Assembly (NCBI GenBank): GCA_014529385.2
Contig: CM043942.1
Coordinates: forward strand, 2,646,501 to 2,706,500
DNA: 60,000 nt
From: Adiantum capillus-veneris
Taxonomy: Eukaryota > Streptophyta > Polypodiopsida > Polypodiales > Pteridaceae
Reading direction: 5' to 3'
Shown: in pieces, positions 32,342 to 43,575 of the stretch
Position numbering within the stretch: the stretch's first letter is position 1
Layout of the letters: each line of letters begins with the position of its first letter
Notes under the pieces: generated by a model
Told to the model about the DNA's origin: nothing
Seen by the model: the letters and a program-made list of their open reading frames with translations, nothing else
Database searches by the model: none
Program-made: the position numbers and the translations under genes

Positions 32342-33746
32342 CCTTAGGGTTTCCCCCCAACCTCTACAATATCCTATTCCCTTGACTCTCTAGGGGGAGT
32401 GCAAATAATTAGGTTAGGGTTCCTTATGTTTTTTGTTGTGTTCAATAAGTGTTGGTACCTTTTCCCACTAATGTGCCTCCTGGAGGTATTCCTTTTGTTT
32501 CCTAGTGTGTACAGGAGCGTGTTGCTATTGATGGGATTTGGACCTTCATGGAATCTTTATCTCGACTCACTCTTCAAATCAAGCACGACCATCGACACAA
32601 ACAGGTGTTTCTTGTCCATTAGCATTGCCCCTTATCTTTTTTGCATCTATGATTGTCTGCTTTAATTGTGATTGGTAGCCTAATATTCACCGCATTTTCT
32701 TAGTATCAAACATTTAATTCAATGTAATTTTTTGTCATAATCACTTGTCTAGGTTTAAAAATCAAGCAGTCCGACTAAGCTAGTTTGACCAAGTTAGGTG
32801 TTAGAGATCTTCTCTTAATACCATGGGGAATTCCTTCCTAGTAATCAATGGTTACTTAGGTTCTTAATCCAATTTAGGCAGCATTGTGTGAAATGTACTA
32901 GGGCTTTCTAGTGGGCCTTACACTATTGACCTTTCGCTTAAGTATTATAAAGGGAGTTTACTAGTGTGATGACCCTGGGGAGGTGTATCAGTGTTATATG
33001 ACCCCCCAAAGTTACAAAATTAAAATGCTGAAAATGAACAAACAAAAAATCAAAGTACCACAATGTAAAATCTTAAGCTGGAAGAAAAATCTCAGCTTGA
33101 TTTGGTACTTCACTCACATGTATTGCCTATGGTACTAGAGCCCTAGAGGTTCCCAGTGTGGGCGCTTTTCCTTGAAAAGCAAAAAACCCAAGGCATACAA
33201 AATAAGCACACACATCAAATTGAATCACTGTGAAAAGACTTTGGGGGGTCAAAGAAAAAGTAATCAGTCAGGCAATGATTTCATGAGAAATTCCTTTTAT
33301 GGTAGCTTAACTACAAGGTCTTCTAGATATAGCCTCTAGTCAGCCCTCGAACATGAATACTTGGCTCTCGCGATTAAACAACTTAATTGACCACAGAAAA
33401 TTAAGAAGCTTACCCATGGTATTAATATTCGATCTCTAGTGCCTTTCGACCGTCAAATTAGCGACCCCAGACTTGTTTAATTTTTTACCTTTACATCTGT
33501 TTATGCATTTGATTACATTGCAATTTAATGTTCATTGCTGACAAATTGTTTGAAATTCTTTTACCAATCAATTTGTCTACCTAAAACTGCATATGCTTTT
33601 TAATCACTTATGAGAATGCAATTACTGTGCCAATGTTGTTTGATTTTGCAATGACCGAAGAAGGCTAAGGACATTCATCTCAAATGCTCTTCCACCTCGA
33701 CGAACGAGCTTCAACTCAATAGCTTCCGAGGACGGAATCTACATCA
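32342..33746 (+). other. 3' untranslated region, main element
   Basis: Non-coding. A further purine-rich CTAGGGGGAGTG occurs near 32389. A short ORF at 32399-32665 looks incidental. Confidence 0.6.
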
Positions 33747-33758
33747 AGAAGGGGGGCA
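33747..33758 (+). promoter_or_regulatory. Polypurine tract, main element
   Basis: AAGAAGGGGGGCA-type purine run directly before the TGTTAACC start of the 3' LTR. Confidence 0.85.
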
Positions 33759-34071
33759 TGTTAACCCTCACGGCTCACGGACACCCCATCACCTACAACG
33801 GACGTGTATTATGTATTTGGTAGAGTCAGGTACCGGGCTTGTCGGACCAATAGGAAAAGGGTAAGAGTGATCGCCGATGAGAGGCGCACTCTAACTGGGA
33901 CATTCAAGGGATTAGTTGGCTAAGCATGGGCCCCCAAGTGTGAATGGGGTGAGCTCATATAAAAGCCAACTAAACCTAAAATTCACTCATTCTCTCATTT
34001 GTGCAATAGAAGAGTGCTCTTGCTCCATCTCCATCTCCATCTTCTTCTTCTTCACCTCCTTGTGTGTGTGT

Positions 34072-34139
<68 letters not shown>

Positions 34140-34371
34140 TCGAGCATTGCGGCGGCACGACGGCGGTGAAGCGGTTGAGCGCGACGTAGCGGCGTCTCCT
34201 TCTTCTTCGCGGCGAGGAATCCTCCACAGCAGGAGCATAGAGCGGTGAGTGACACACCATTGCCCTCTTTTGAGCTTACTAGTTAAGCTAGTTGTGTGCT
34301 TGGAGCCGTCTATGGCTCGCACACAGTGTTAGGCAAGTCCCTTGCTTCGACAGTGCGGCAAGGAGCGCACA
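33759..34371 (+). repeat. 3' LTR, main element
   Basis: 613 bp, TG to CA, partner of 20471-21086. TATA box at 33958-33965 and compound microsatellite at about 34062-34136. By eye it differs from the 5' LTR at about twelve substitutions, one single-base indel and microsatellite length. Confidence 0.95.
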
Positions 34372-34376
34372 GATTG
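34372..34376 (+). repeat. Target-site duplication, right (GATTG)
   Basis: Exact repeat of 20466-20470. Confidence 0.9.
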
Positions 34377-35540
34377 GCTATAGACATTTAAGGAAGAGGA
34401 TGCGAACATTTATCCTAACACACATGAGGATAATGAATTTTCAAAACACAATAGAATTTTTGGGCAGAATAATTTGTTGGGACTCATGAATGATGATGAG
34501 TCAATTTCACATCCATCGAGAGTCAAATCCCCCTTTGGTGCCATCGAAAAGATTGCTTGCTATAGATGCAATTAGACTAGCAATTGCTAATGCACCATGG
34601 ATGAGCCACATATTTAACGGAGTTGGGGTATGGGATCATTTTTTGTCTCCCTCAAGGGACATTATGGAGAAACCAAAGTAGAAACACAACAGACGGTAGA
34701 GAGATGGGAGAGGCTTAATGCAAAATTTGAAAGCACGCTAGTACTTGAGTGGGAGGAGCTTAAGGGAAAATTAATTTGAAAGGACGCTAGTAGTTGAGTG
34801 GGAGGAGCTTAAGGGAAAATTAATTTTTGCATGGAATGGAAACCATTGAATAAAGACATGGACGAAGTGGATTGAAGAAGGTAGATGCTTCCTTGTTTCT
34901 CAAATTTGACTTGTTTTTCAGTGGTCTAACTTGCAAGGTGAGTGAGTTGTTTTGAACTATATTGATAATGCATTCTCAAGATGAGAAGTATCATGTACAA
35001 GTGCAATCATGCTAGTTTATTCAATTTGATAAGAGAAAAGAAGAGTTGATTCATATTTTTGATAGTATTAATGAGTAAGGGCGCTTTTGTTGCTTATGTG
35101 TGGGTTTTTCTTTCGCTTCAATTTTTTTATTATCAAAACTCACAATGGTGAGTATAACATATAGGGAAAACCAAAAAATTGCATGGAAAATCATCCTCAG
35201 ATCAAGCCATGGCACCATAACCAAACCTTAGATACAAATCTTATACCCTACAAGGATCGCCACCCCAAGCAAGGGTCTCCCTGAAGATGAAACCACATCA
35301 GAACCACTTCCATCAGAACCACTAGGGATCAATATAAACCATACCTTAAAGGCTTAAAGGGAAGCCACCCACCTACACAAAAATGTAGAAAGAAGATAAA
35401 GTTGTCCACAAGGTGGAGTCCACAGCCTCCATCACCTTAAATAATCATACCAAAGACTTCCCAAGCATGAGCCAAGAGCCACACTAAGTGAGAACCAAAA
35501 CTTTGTCACTCAAAGCAAGAACCACTAATCCGTAATCCCC
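34377..35540 (+). other. Flank of main element, unrecognised, with a 49-bp tandem duplication
   Basis: A broken plus frame from 34372 has a protein-like stretch (FKEEDANIYPNTHEDNEF, LLGLMNDDESISHPSRVKSP) before several stops. It cannot be named. The 49-bp unit with AATTTGAAAG and GAGTGGGAGGAGCTTAAGGG is repeated at 34724 and 34773. The rest is non-coding. Confidence 0.3.
34724..34821 (+). repeat. 49-bp tandem duplication
   Basis: Two copies, 34724-34772 and 34773-34821, differing at about two positions. Confidence 0.9.
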
Positions 35541-35610
35541 TTTAGGCTATTGGAGGTGAGCCAAGCTCGATCTGAAGATCCGTCAAGTAGGGGGATCGGG
35601 GCTGCACAAT

Positions 35611-35955
35611 GTGATCATGGAGTCGGAGGCTACCATCCACCGGCAACATGTTGCGGTAGACCCATATCTACCCCCCAAACTAGAAGAACTAATTGCCAAT
35701 CTTCCCCCAAGAGAAACCTCTCCCGGCATGCCAAAAGATGCCCCGGGGGAGGGGGGGGGGGGGGGCATAGTGGAGTGCATGGGTGGGGCTACAAGGGCCT
35801 CCCTTCAAGGTGAACCCAGCCCCTCAGACTTCCTCACTTCCCCAGAGCTAGTGGCCAAAGCACAATGCCCACTTTACAACAAGCCTCCCTATGTGCACTT
35901 TGCATGTTGTAGGAAAAATGCAACGAATCTCCTCAAAAACTTGAAGGTTAATTAG
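35611..35955 (+). CDS. Hypothetical ORF with an internal poly-G tract
   Basis: The frame encodes about 112 aa from ATG 35617: MESEATIHRQHVAVDPYLPP, KLEELIANLPPRE, a glycine run encoded by the G tract, then PSPSDFLTSPELVAKAQCPL and ending FACCRKNATNLLKNLKVN. I do not recognise it. The overlapping ORF at 35550-35813 is an alternative frame. Its reality is uncertain. Confidence 0.25.
   Translation: MIMESEATIHRQHVAVDPYLPPKLEELIANLPPRETSPGMPKDAPGEGGGGGIVECMGGATRASLQGEPSPSDFLTSPELVAKAQCPLYNKPPYVHFACCRKNATNLLKNLKVN
35751..35765 (+). repeat. Poly-G tract (15 G)
   Basis: Fifteen consecutive G preceded by GGGGGA. The length is likely to be unstable in replication and sequencing, so downstream frames here are unreliable. 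Confidence 0.9.
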
Positions 35956-37017
35956 ACAATATTAAGGTTGGCTTCTTTCTTGATTTCTATTGTAGGATCT
36001 CAATGACAATGACCACAACAGACTTGGCACATGAATTTTTTATGTTTCAAAAGTTTGGATTGGCAAATAAACATAGAGTAATGGAGTATCTCGCCCCCAA
36101 GTGAATGGAGGTGGAGTTCAAGTTTGAGGCTAGACACAATCAAGGGGTGGTTCCGTGGCACTTCATCCCTTGCATTTTTTTCTAAATTAATCTAGAAGGT
36201 ACGCACATGTTACGTATTCATTGTAATTCTATTGTATTGCATGTGGTCCATCATTTTTGAAGGATGTACACCATGTCTTCTTGAATATTGATTTATTGCA
36301 CAAAATATTTAAAAATAAATCTTCAACCCCAGGTGGGAAGCCTTGCATAAGGTGGAAAAATATGTTTTGTGGAACATCTTTGATTGAAGTATTGCCTAAA
36401 ATTCCTCCAAGGAATAGGTGTCATGTTATGGTTTCGTTTGAAAAGTGAGTACATGCTATGAACTCCTCACAAGTAAATTTATTTTGTGGCTTTGTAAAGG
36501 AAAATGGAAAACTTTCTGGCCGAGGCATAGACACGCATAATTTTGAGAAGTAAATAGACGTGTTTTAATTTTTTAATTTTTTAATTTTTTTCACAAATGG
36601 TTGTTTATAACATTTATGGATGAGGATGACCACGTAATTGACATATTTGTTGGAGGCGGTGGACTTGGCTCTACTTGCACAAAGGAGATGCATCATTGTT
36701 TAATGTTGGAGGGATATGTTTTTGTCTTCTTCAATTGTTTGGAACTAAAATAATATGGTCCTATGGAAGATGATTAGTAGCTATGACAATTTCATGTTAC
36801 AATTGAACCTTTCATTGGTTGACTATTTTCTTTGTATGGATTTTACTTTAATAGTAAAATGAAAAATTAATGGGGATTGTGAATCTCTTCCTTGTGTCCA
36901 CAATATTGGACCAACATTTAAGATGTTATTATGTCAATTAAATGTTGGTGAATCCTATAAGTTGTTCAAATTTGAGGGAAAACTTTCTCTTTAGTGGCCA
37001 TGCACTTATAACAATGT
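35956..37017 (+). other. No recognisable feature
   Basis: AT-rich DNA with a short TTTTAATT repeat near 36565-36590 and a 63-aa ORF at 36257-36448 that I do not recognise. Confidence 0.35.
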
Positions 37018-37720
37018 GTGTCTTTTGCTAATAATAATGTTTGCTATACCTTCATTTTATGGTACAATGGCATAGAACAAAGGAAAAGGAAGATTAAGGA
37101 AGATCAGGAGAGGAAACAACGGGCCAAGGAAGGACAAAAGAAGAAGCAAAGGGAGACCACCCAGGAAAGAAGAAAAATGGAACGACTTAGAAAAGAAGAG
37201 AAAGCTCAAAGCTTGTGAGAGATGATGAGAAAAAGATAAGAGAACAAATTGGACACACACATCAAAGAGATCAGCAAAAGAGGAAGCAGAGAGGGAGGAA
37301 GCTAAATGGATAAAGATCCAAGAGCAATATGAAGAGAGTGCCTCCTCCAAGGAATTAAGGACCAAAAGGAGATTGGAACACCATCAAATAGCCACCACTA
37401 CAAGGGAGAAATCTCATGACAAGTCTGAGGAAGACAACATGATATAGATGATGGAAAGGATTTATCAACGAGAGGAGCAGGAAATGGAGGAGAAAGGACA
37501 TCAACAAGAAACACATATTGAAGAAATGAAAATACCAAGTCCACTCCATAGATCCTTGATCCACACAAAATAGCAGACTTCTGAAGCGGAAATACATCTT
37601 GAGCAAACAAGCCAACACCATGAGGAAATGAAGAAAGACGAGATCCCAACCTTTTTCGTATACTTGCAATGCCCTCCTCTCTTAGTATCTCCACCACAAT
37701 ATATGATGCATAGTTTGTAA
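37018..37720 (+). pseudogene. Decayed Lys/Glu-rich coiled-coil reading frame
   Basis: 37018-37218 encodes a highly charged helix (EQRKRKIKEDQERKQRAKEG, QERRKMERLRKEEKAQSL). After one frameshift the charge pattern resumes with KEEAEREEAKWIKIQEQYEE and EMEEKGHQQETHIEEMK until about 37720, interrupted by stops. Long uninterrupted K/E periodicity across 700 bp suggests one former coiled-coil protein, either a host gene fragment or a retroelement ORF. No family can be assigned. Confidence 0.35.
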
Positions 37721-39504
37721 GGCCCCCATATGAGGAGAAGCCAATCGTGCACATATATTTGGTGGATTTGAGCTTTGCACACTGATGAGATCTTTATTTG
37801 TGATCGTGGATGGTACAGAGAAAATTCTGGGCCAACTTTGGGGGCCTTGAGGGAAGAAGCCCCCGAGACTTTTTATTTTCCAAAATATTCCTTTTCTACC
37901 CAAAAACGGCTACGCATGGGCACATTGGAGAGTCCTACATGGACTTGGTTATCTAAGGGCGGCTACACGTGTGCATTTATTACTGTGAGTGAAACTCTCG
38001 GTCATCGTGTGGCCATTTCACACTGGCCATACAATTTCTAGCCATTTGTGACTTCCAAAAGAGGGGCCCAAAAATTTAAATAAAAATCAAGGGAAAGAAA
38101 CCAAGAACTAAGGTTAGTGGTTGTCACAGCCTCGGGACAATGATTCGATCACTAAACAACTTTGCTTTCTTTCCACCCGTGAATCTTGATCATAGATGTA
38201 CCATCCAAGCTTGTTTTTCACTTGGGTTCCTAAGCCCTCATGGACAACCTACACTTGTCGTCAATGTTCACGTCAAGGACCACACTCTATGTACAATCTT
38301 CATTCCAAAAACCCTTGTGCTCATGATGCTATATTCTCTCAACAAGAGACAACCTATTGTCATGACGCTCTGCTTCCATGATGGGAAAAAGAGCAAAGAA
38401 ATGCAAGCTAAGCTTCTTTGAAGTTTGCACATTTATTGAGCAGTGATCAGAGCTTGTTAATAGGCCAAGTTTAATGCTAAATGTATGCTAGATGTGGATT
38501 TAAGGGGCCAAAACTTATGTTTTTAACACTAAAAGTGGGTATTTTTGAAGTGATAAGCAATGGGAGTTTATGGACTATAACTATAGTGCTCAAAGTGCTC
38601 TACGAGTGTTTGGTGGATACAACAGACTGTCACCTAATCCGGATACATGCCAAACTTTTTTGTATTCAATTCTTTTTCCAAAAGAAGCTTTCTAATTCTA
38701 CTATTGATGATTCTCAAATTGTAATTTAGCTTGTTATTCTCTATTACTCACTCAGAACCTACAAGCCTTGTAAGTGGCCAATGGCCGTGGGAAAGGGTCC
38801 CAAGTTTTTAAGTCAAAACCCTTAGTTTTGAAAGGGACATTATCATTATCTTTGGGATTTATTGGACGACGACTGAGAGCTCTACGTCTGTTACAAGTTG
38901 TAATCAACCTTTCTCCTTGTCTGGTAATCATAATTCGATTCCGAATAGCACATTGTGTTCCTTGTCTCTTGTTCTTTGATCTAAGTAATCATTCTCAATT
39001 CTGTTGTGATTTGGGACGTCTTGTCTGTGAGATAAATGTGCTGATTTTAGGTCTTAAATGGTTATTTTTTAATGTTTTAAATCTTGGAAGAGTGTTTCAA
39101 ACCTTGAACGGAACCTTTTCGTATAGTTTTATTTCAATTTTCTATACATTTTTTGGGATGGATCTTGATTTATGTACCTTCCCAGATGACTACAGAACTT
39201 GGTAGGATTATGCCCTTAGGCGTTGTCACATCTCTCCTAAATTTTTGTTGCATTCCAAATTTGTTTGGATGCCAAAAAGGCGTGATGACCTAGAGTGGTG
39301 AGATTGGACATAGACTGATTTTTTAACTAGGAAGTGGTTGATTTGCTATTGTAGATGTAAGAACAACTCTTTAGGTTCTCTTCTTTGAAATTGACAATCT
39401 CATTGAGTCTCCGTACCCCATCCCGAGTCACTTCCTTGCGTATGGACATTATGTTAGTACCAGATAGCTATGCTGCAAACGTTCGTCGCCGACAACCCGC
39501 TAAT
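37721..39504 (+). other. Presumed 5' LTR side of element 3, borders not resolved
   Basis: No confident coding sequence (ORFs at 38140-38421 and 38774-39205 are unrecognised). Because a degraded tRNA-Asp primer-binding site follows at 39507, the right-hand part of this stretch should be the U5 end of an LTR. Its start cannot be placed without a partner copy. Confidence 0.35.
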
Positions 39505-39506
39505 AT

Positions 39507-39525
39507 TGGTGCCGCTGTCGAGGAA
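39507..39525 (+). promoter_or_regulatory. Degraded tRNA-Asp primer-binding site, element 3
   Basis: TGGTGCCGCTGTCGAGGAA differs from the main element PBS (21091-21109) at two positions, both transitions. Confidence 0.7.
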
Positions 39526-40044
39526 GTCAATCCTTAGGTGGTGAGTGACCTAATTGTACAAAAAATCATCTCCAAAATTTTTGACACCCATTCCATTTAC
39601 ACATAGACAGTAAAGCAGCTAGACGTAGGTATAATGCTTAGTAGAGACTGGAGTCAAGAACCAGCTAGTGCTACTCCTTAGGAGCAAAGAGAGCTGTGAG
39701 TGAAGTCTAAAAAGTAATTCGTTCTTTGATATTCCTATGCTTGAAAAGGACTGTTTCACCATACATTTTGTAATCATTTTTGCACTATTAAACTTATTAT
39801 GTTAATGGATACATTTCAGTTTATAGGAGTAGGTTAACAATTTCCACCATCAATTGGGGCCAAAAGGATCAGGGTACAAACTGCCCGAAACCTTATTTTG
39901 GTACCAAAGATCATAACTCTGAAAATTTGTAAAATTGATGGTCAAAGCTTCAAATCTAAATTAAACTCAACAAAACCTGGAAAAAAGGGATATACAAGCT
40001 TGTAGGAGACAAACTGAGCATTTTTTTTCAAATTGCCTGCCCAA

Positions 40045-41166
40045 CATGGATCAGATCCATGTACCTTTTTTGCCAATCGACTAGAAATTGTCCTCATTTG
40101 CTAGAACTGACCCTCAAACACCAAAAGCCTGAGTTTGGCCAAAGATAGGTTGCTAAAAGAACATCTAAATCAAGAAATTGAGCTAATCTATACAAAACCT
40201 TGAAAATTTAGTAAATTTGAGGGAACTAAACTTGTAGTTGTCCAAATTCAAAATGGGGTGAGAATTGGGTTCAACTAAAGGCAAGGAACCAGAGGAAAAA
40301 ATTCATGACCACATGTTGCCAAATATGGATCGAGATCCATGTACCAAGTTAACATTTGGACAGGACTACTGACCAATATACTCCTGAGAACTGAGAGAAC
40401 AACTTTTCCAAAAGGGTCCACAACAAAAAAGTGCGAAAGCCTGACCAAAACAACAAAGAATATTTGATTGCAAAAAATCGCAAAGCAGACAAAAAATCTT
40501 GTTTTTGGATGGAAAAAAGTGGGTCAAATCCAAAAAGATATGGGGAAAACTATCACCATACCCAATAATATAAGCTCACAAAGTCTCATGTCAAAATGAT
40601 GTCCAACATGGATTGTGATCCATGTACCTCATAGGGATTTTGAGCTAGTAGGTGGTAGGTGGACAATTGGTAAGATTTGAAGAACAGCTCCCAAAACAAC
40701 TATTGTAAAAAAAGTTCAAAAGTGAGTCAAAAGGGCAGAAAATAGTTCAAGGTGAAAACCTTGGAACAGACTTGAGGAATGACTTTTGGTTTGCCTAAAA
40801 AAGTTCAAATCCTAGAAAAATCATAAAGTTGACATCAGTAAACCAAAGGGAAGCTGTGTGCCAAGTTTCAGTTTAATCTGACAACTAGGTACATGGATCA
40901 CGATCCATGTTCCTTTGACACAGATTGATACCGAACTTGCACCATGAAAGGACTATAGTAATCATTTCAAAACTGAAATTGGATATCAAAAACCAAGCCA
41001 AAAGCCCAAAAAGGTCAAGCATTGTGAGAAAGTGCAAGAACTGACCTAATTTTCAATCCAAAATCCAATTTCAAAAATTTTAGTGCCATATGGTCTACTA
41101 ATCATGTTGATTTTGTTGGTACCAAGAAAATCTAGTTTGACCTTCTATCGTGGATTGTGATCCATG
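40045..41166 (+). repeat. Five regularly spaced CATGGATC-n-GATCCATG palindromes
   Basis: Palindromes lie at 40045-40061, 40324-40341, 40607-40624, 40892-40909 and 41149-41166, with start-to-start spacing of 279, 283, 285 and 257. Each has an 8-bp arm (up to two mismatches), a 1-2 base centre and a following GTACC or GTTCC. Sequence between them is weakly similar, so these are the conserved cores of a diverged tandem array. Confidence 0.85.
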
Positions 41167-41397
41167 TTCCTCTGAGTTATAATAAGAGCATAATTTCACC
41201 ACAGAGAGAGATAGTCTCGAGGACCCTGGTGGTCTTTTAAAAATTGAAATTGGGCTTGAATTATGGATGTTGTGAGCAAAATTGTGAAGTTATTGAAAGT
41301 ATCTGATAAAATTTTGTGGATTGAAAGCTTGAACTAACCAGAGTAGTTGTAAACTCATATCCATCAAGCATTTTTTGACAGGTTGCAAGTGCTCAAG

Positions 41398-41402
41398 AGT
41401 AC
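41398..41402 (+). repeat. Chromovirus target-site duplication (AGTAC), left
   Basis: AGTAC precedes the chromovirus. The identical 5 bp follow it at 53464-53468. Confidence 0.85.
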
Positions 41403-41761
41403 TGTGAGGTCCCTACCCCTTTTTGAGAGGAGTGGAGTACCTTTGATAGGTCTCCAATCCTGAAAAAGAAAAACCAACGGACATTGCCTTAGCTACTACG
41501 TAGCCACGGGCATGAACCGTTAGTGAAGGATTGGTCCTATCTCGCTATGGCGGAGCGTGACCACCATAACCCTATCTAAAAACTATCTATAATCAATTTT
41601 ACCTAAAAGTATAAATCTTAGAGTGACCAACCTGTGCACTTTTTTCCCCATGTTTCAAGAGCACAGCCGCCAAGGTTTTGTCTCTTTTAAGATTTATGAC
41701 TTAAAAAAAAACAATTTCTAGCGTTGGAAAGTTACCCGACTCATCGGGTCCACCCGTCCAT

Positions 41762-41788
41762 AGAATGATACCGTCGGGGTATCATTCT
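41762..41788 (-). repeat. Perfect 11-bp-stem hairpin in the LTR
   Basis: AGAATGATACC, loop GTCGG, GGTATCATTCT. A second hairpin (ACCCGA, CTCA, TCGGGT) lies just before it at 41734-41749. Both stems are conserved in the 5' LTR (larger one at 51015-51041). Confidence 0.8.
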
Positions 41789-41848
41789 CGCACTTTCCAC
41801 ACTACACTCACCCTTGTTTTTTTATCTAATTACTACCACACTGTTTAA

Positions 41849-43170
41849 CACTAGGTTGGTAATGGGACACTTTTATGTCCTGTTAAGTGACCATTTTTCT
41901 TGAATTATGTCAAGAGTTTCAAAATGGATTTTAAGGTGCTATCTGTCTAGAAAGTTGTCTCATGAGTTGAAAAAAACTCGACATTTTTTTGGAATATTAA
42001 TTCCATCTTTAACCTTGTCCTTGCACAACATTTCACAACCTAAACTGAGTGAAAAAACGGGTCCTGTTTTTGGCTTTTTTCAACTTTTTGCAACTATAAC
42101 ACTCTAGAATTCATGTTTGTGAGGTCTATAATGCTAGAGAACTATCTTTAGTAGTCCTCAACATGTCCTGATGCTTCTAGGGAGAAATAAATGTTAAAGT
42201 TGTAAGTTATGATCGAATTACAAAAATTGTCAAATCCCATTTTTTAGCCAAAATTTTAGCTCTTTTATGATTTTTTTGGTGGCTTTCATGATATCCAAAT
42301 GCAGTTTTGATTTTCTATGTCGAATATTGTAACATAAAGCTAATATTCATTGAGTTTTGGGGCACCTAATACCCTACTTTTCATAGTAGACAACGATGGT
42401 TGATTTTTTCAATTATAGAAGGAAACAAAACATTATAGTATATCAAGTATAGCTTTTTCAATATTGTTAGTTTCTTGTGACAACTACATGCATTTTGTAG
42501 GTAGTAACCATATCTAGTCATAAGGATCAAATTTGGCTAGATATTGAATAGTTTCTATGGGATTCTACAACTCATAATGTTGAACCCAGTTTTTTCATGT
42601 TTGCTATATTTAGCACTTCATCTTTGTCCCCAAGATTCCCCTTGGTAAGAGATGTATTAAACTGTCGACATGCTCCATGGCTCCTTATGAACCTAAAGGA
42701 CAATAGGGAACTAAGAAAACATGCATATATTATTTGTATTGAGCGTGGCTATAGAAACTTTGATGATAGGTTTGCAGAATGGTTAAAATTCAACTTTTTT
42801 GTACCTATTTCTTTTGGCAAAACAAAAAATAGTGAGTGAGAAGAAATCCTATGTTTTGATCACCAACCCATTGAAGTTAACTAGGGAATTTATCTCAAGT
42901 CCTACAAAAATCCCTAATCTTATTTTTATGCAACAATACGTAAGAAATGACTGTTTTGATGAAAATGTATTGGTCCATCAACTTTAGAGGTTGGTGTGAC
43001 CAAAAGATGAGAAATTTTACAATTTTCTTATTTTTTCCATGTGTAGTAGGTCTTGAACTATAACCTCATGAAAGGATTTTACAAAATGAGTGGATCTACT
43101 ATGCTTTTGGAGGTTTTTTTCAAAACCCTGAAAGGACACTTTTATGTCCTGTTAAGTTACCAACCTAGTG
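41849..43170. mobile_element. TIR DNA transposon (non-autonomous) flanked by TTAA
   Basis: This 1,322-bp block is absent from the other LTR copy, which reads CTGTTTAAACAT across the site. Ends are exact 14-bp inverted repeats: CACTAGGTTGGTAA (41849-41862) and its complement (43157-43170). TTAA is duplicated at 41845-41848 and 43171-43174. A 24-bp direct repeat sits just inside both ends (41865-41888, 43134-43157). No transposase is encoded; ORFs of 60-80 aa are unrecognised. TTAA duplication is typical of the piggyBac superfamily, but the CACTA-like termini are not. Confidence 0.85.
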
Positions 43171-43406
43171 TTAAACATACATGTTCCTTTACTTTATTTA
43201 TGATACTGGTTTGTTAAAATAGCCCTTCAAACAGTATTACAAACAATAGTCAAACAAGAAGTCGTCCAATTTTAAACCAACAACCCTTGGATTAGGTTCA
43301 CTCAAGAATCTCTACTGGCGCTATTATGTCCGATCGGTGTATACATTATTTATAAAAACCCTTGTCCTCATGAGCATCCCATACCGCTCGACAAGTACTC
43401 GTTGTG

Positions 43407-43575
43407 CTAATCTGGACGTATTTCCGCCACAGCAACAACGATGCCAATCTGGGCGTCATTCTCACGCCACGGCAAAACAAAACTGCAATATCCAGCTGGA
43501 CTAATCTGGGTGTACTCCCACCACAGCATCAGCGGTGCCATCCTGGGCGTCATCTCACGCCTCAGCAACTGCCAC
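43407..43575. repeat. Short degenerate internal repeats in the LTR
   Basis: Four related phrases of the type AATCTGGGCGTCAT or AATCTGGGTGTACT, each followed by CACCACAGCA- or CACGCCACGG-like sequence. The same array is in the 5' LTR near 51335-51500. Confidence 0.6.

Larger units (their letters stand above)
20471..34371 (+). mobile_element. Complete 13.9-kb Ty3/gypsy LTR retrotransposon (main element)
   Basis: Two LTRs with TG/CA ends (20471-21086 and 33759-34371) enclose a tRNA-Asp primer-binding site, a 1.05-kb leader, a Gag-Pol polyprotein frame, extra coding sequence after integrase, a 2-kb tail and a polypurine tract. A 5-bp TSD flanks it. LTRs differ at about a dozen substitutions outside the microsatellite (2-3%), so insertion is fairly recent. 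The tRNA-Asp PBS and large size resemble the Athila/Tat side of plant Ty3/gypsy, and no chromodomain is seen. The copy is coding-defective: one frameshift, four in-frame stops and mutated RT and PR catalytic motifs. Confidence 0.95.
39526..41402 (+). other. Leader of element 3
   Basis: Non-coding, A-rich, and dominated by a diverged array of roughly 280-bp units, each with a CATGGATC/GATCCATG palindrome. Confidence 0.6.

Noticed and set aside
34372-34681. Host gene interrupted by the main element
   Set aside because: Joining the flanks across GATTG gives short frames with stops and nothing recognisable, so a disrupted gene is not supported.
40045-41166. Regularly spaced palindromes as a CRISPR array
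   Set aside because: Spacing is 257-285 bp, the context is a plant retrotransposon leader and no cas genes are present.
41849-43170. Classical CACTA transposon
   Set aside because: Termini begin CACTA, but the visible duplication is TTAA (4 bp) and no CACTA-type subterminal repeats or transposase are seen; left unclassified.
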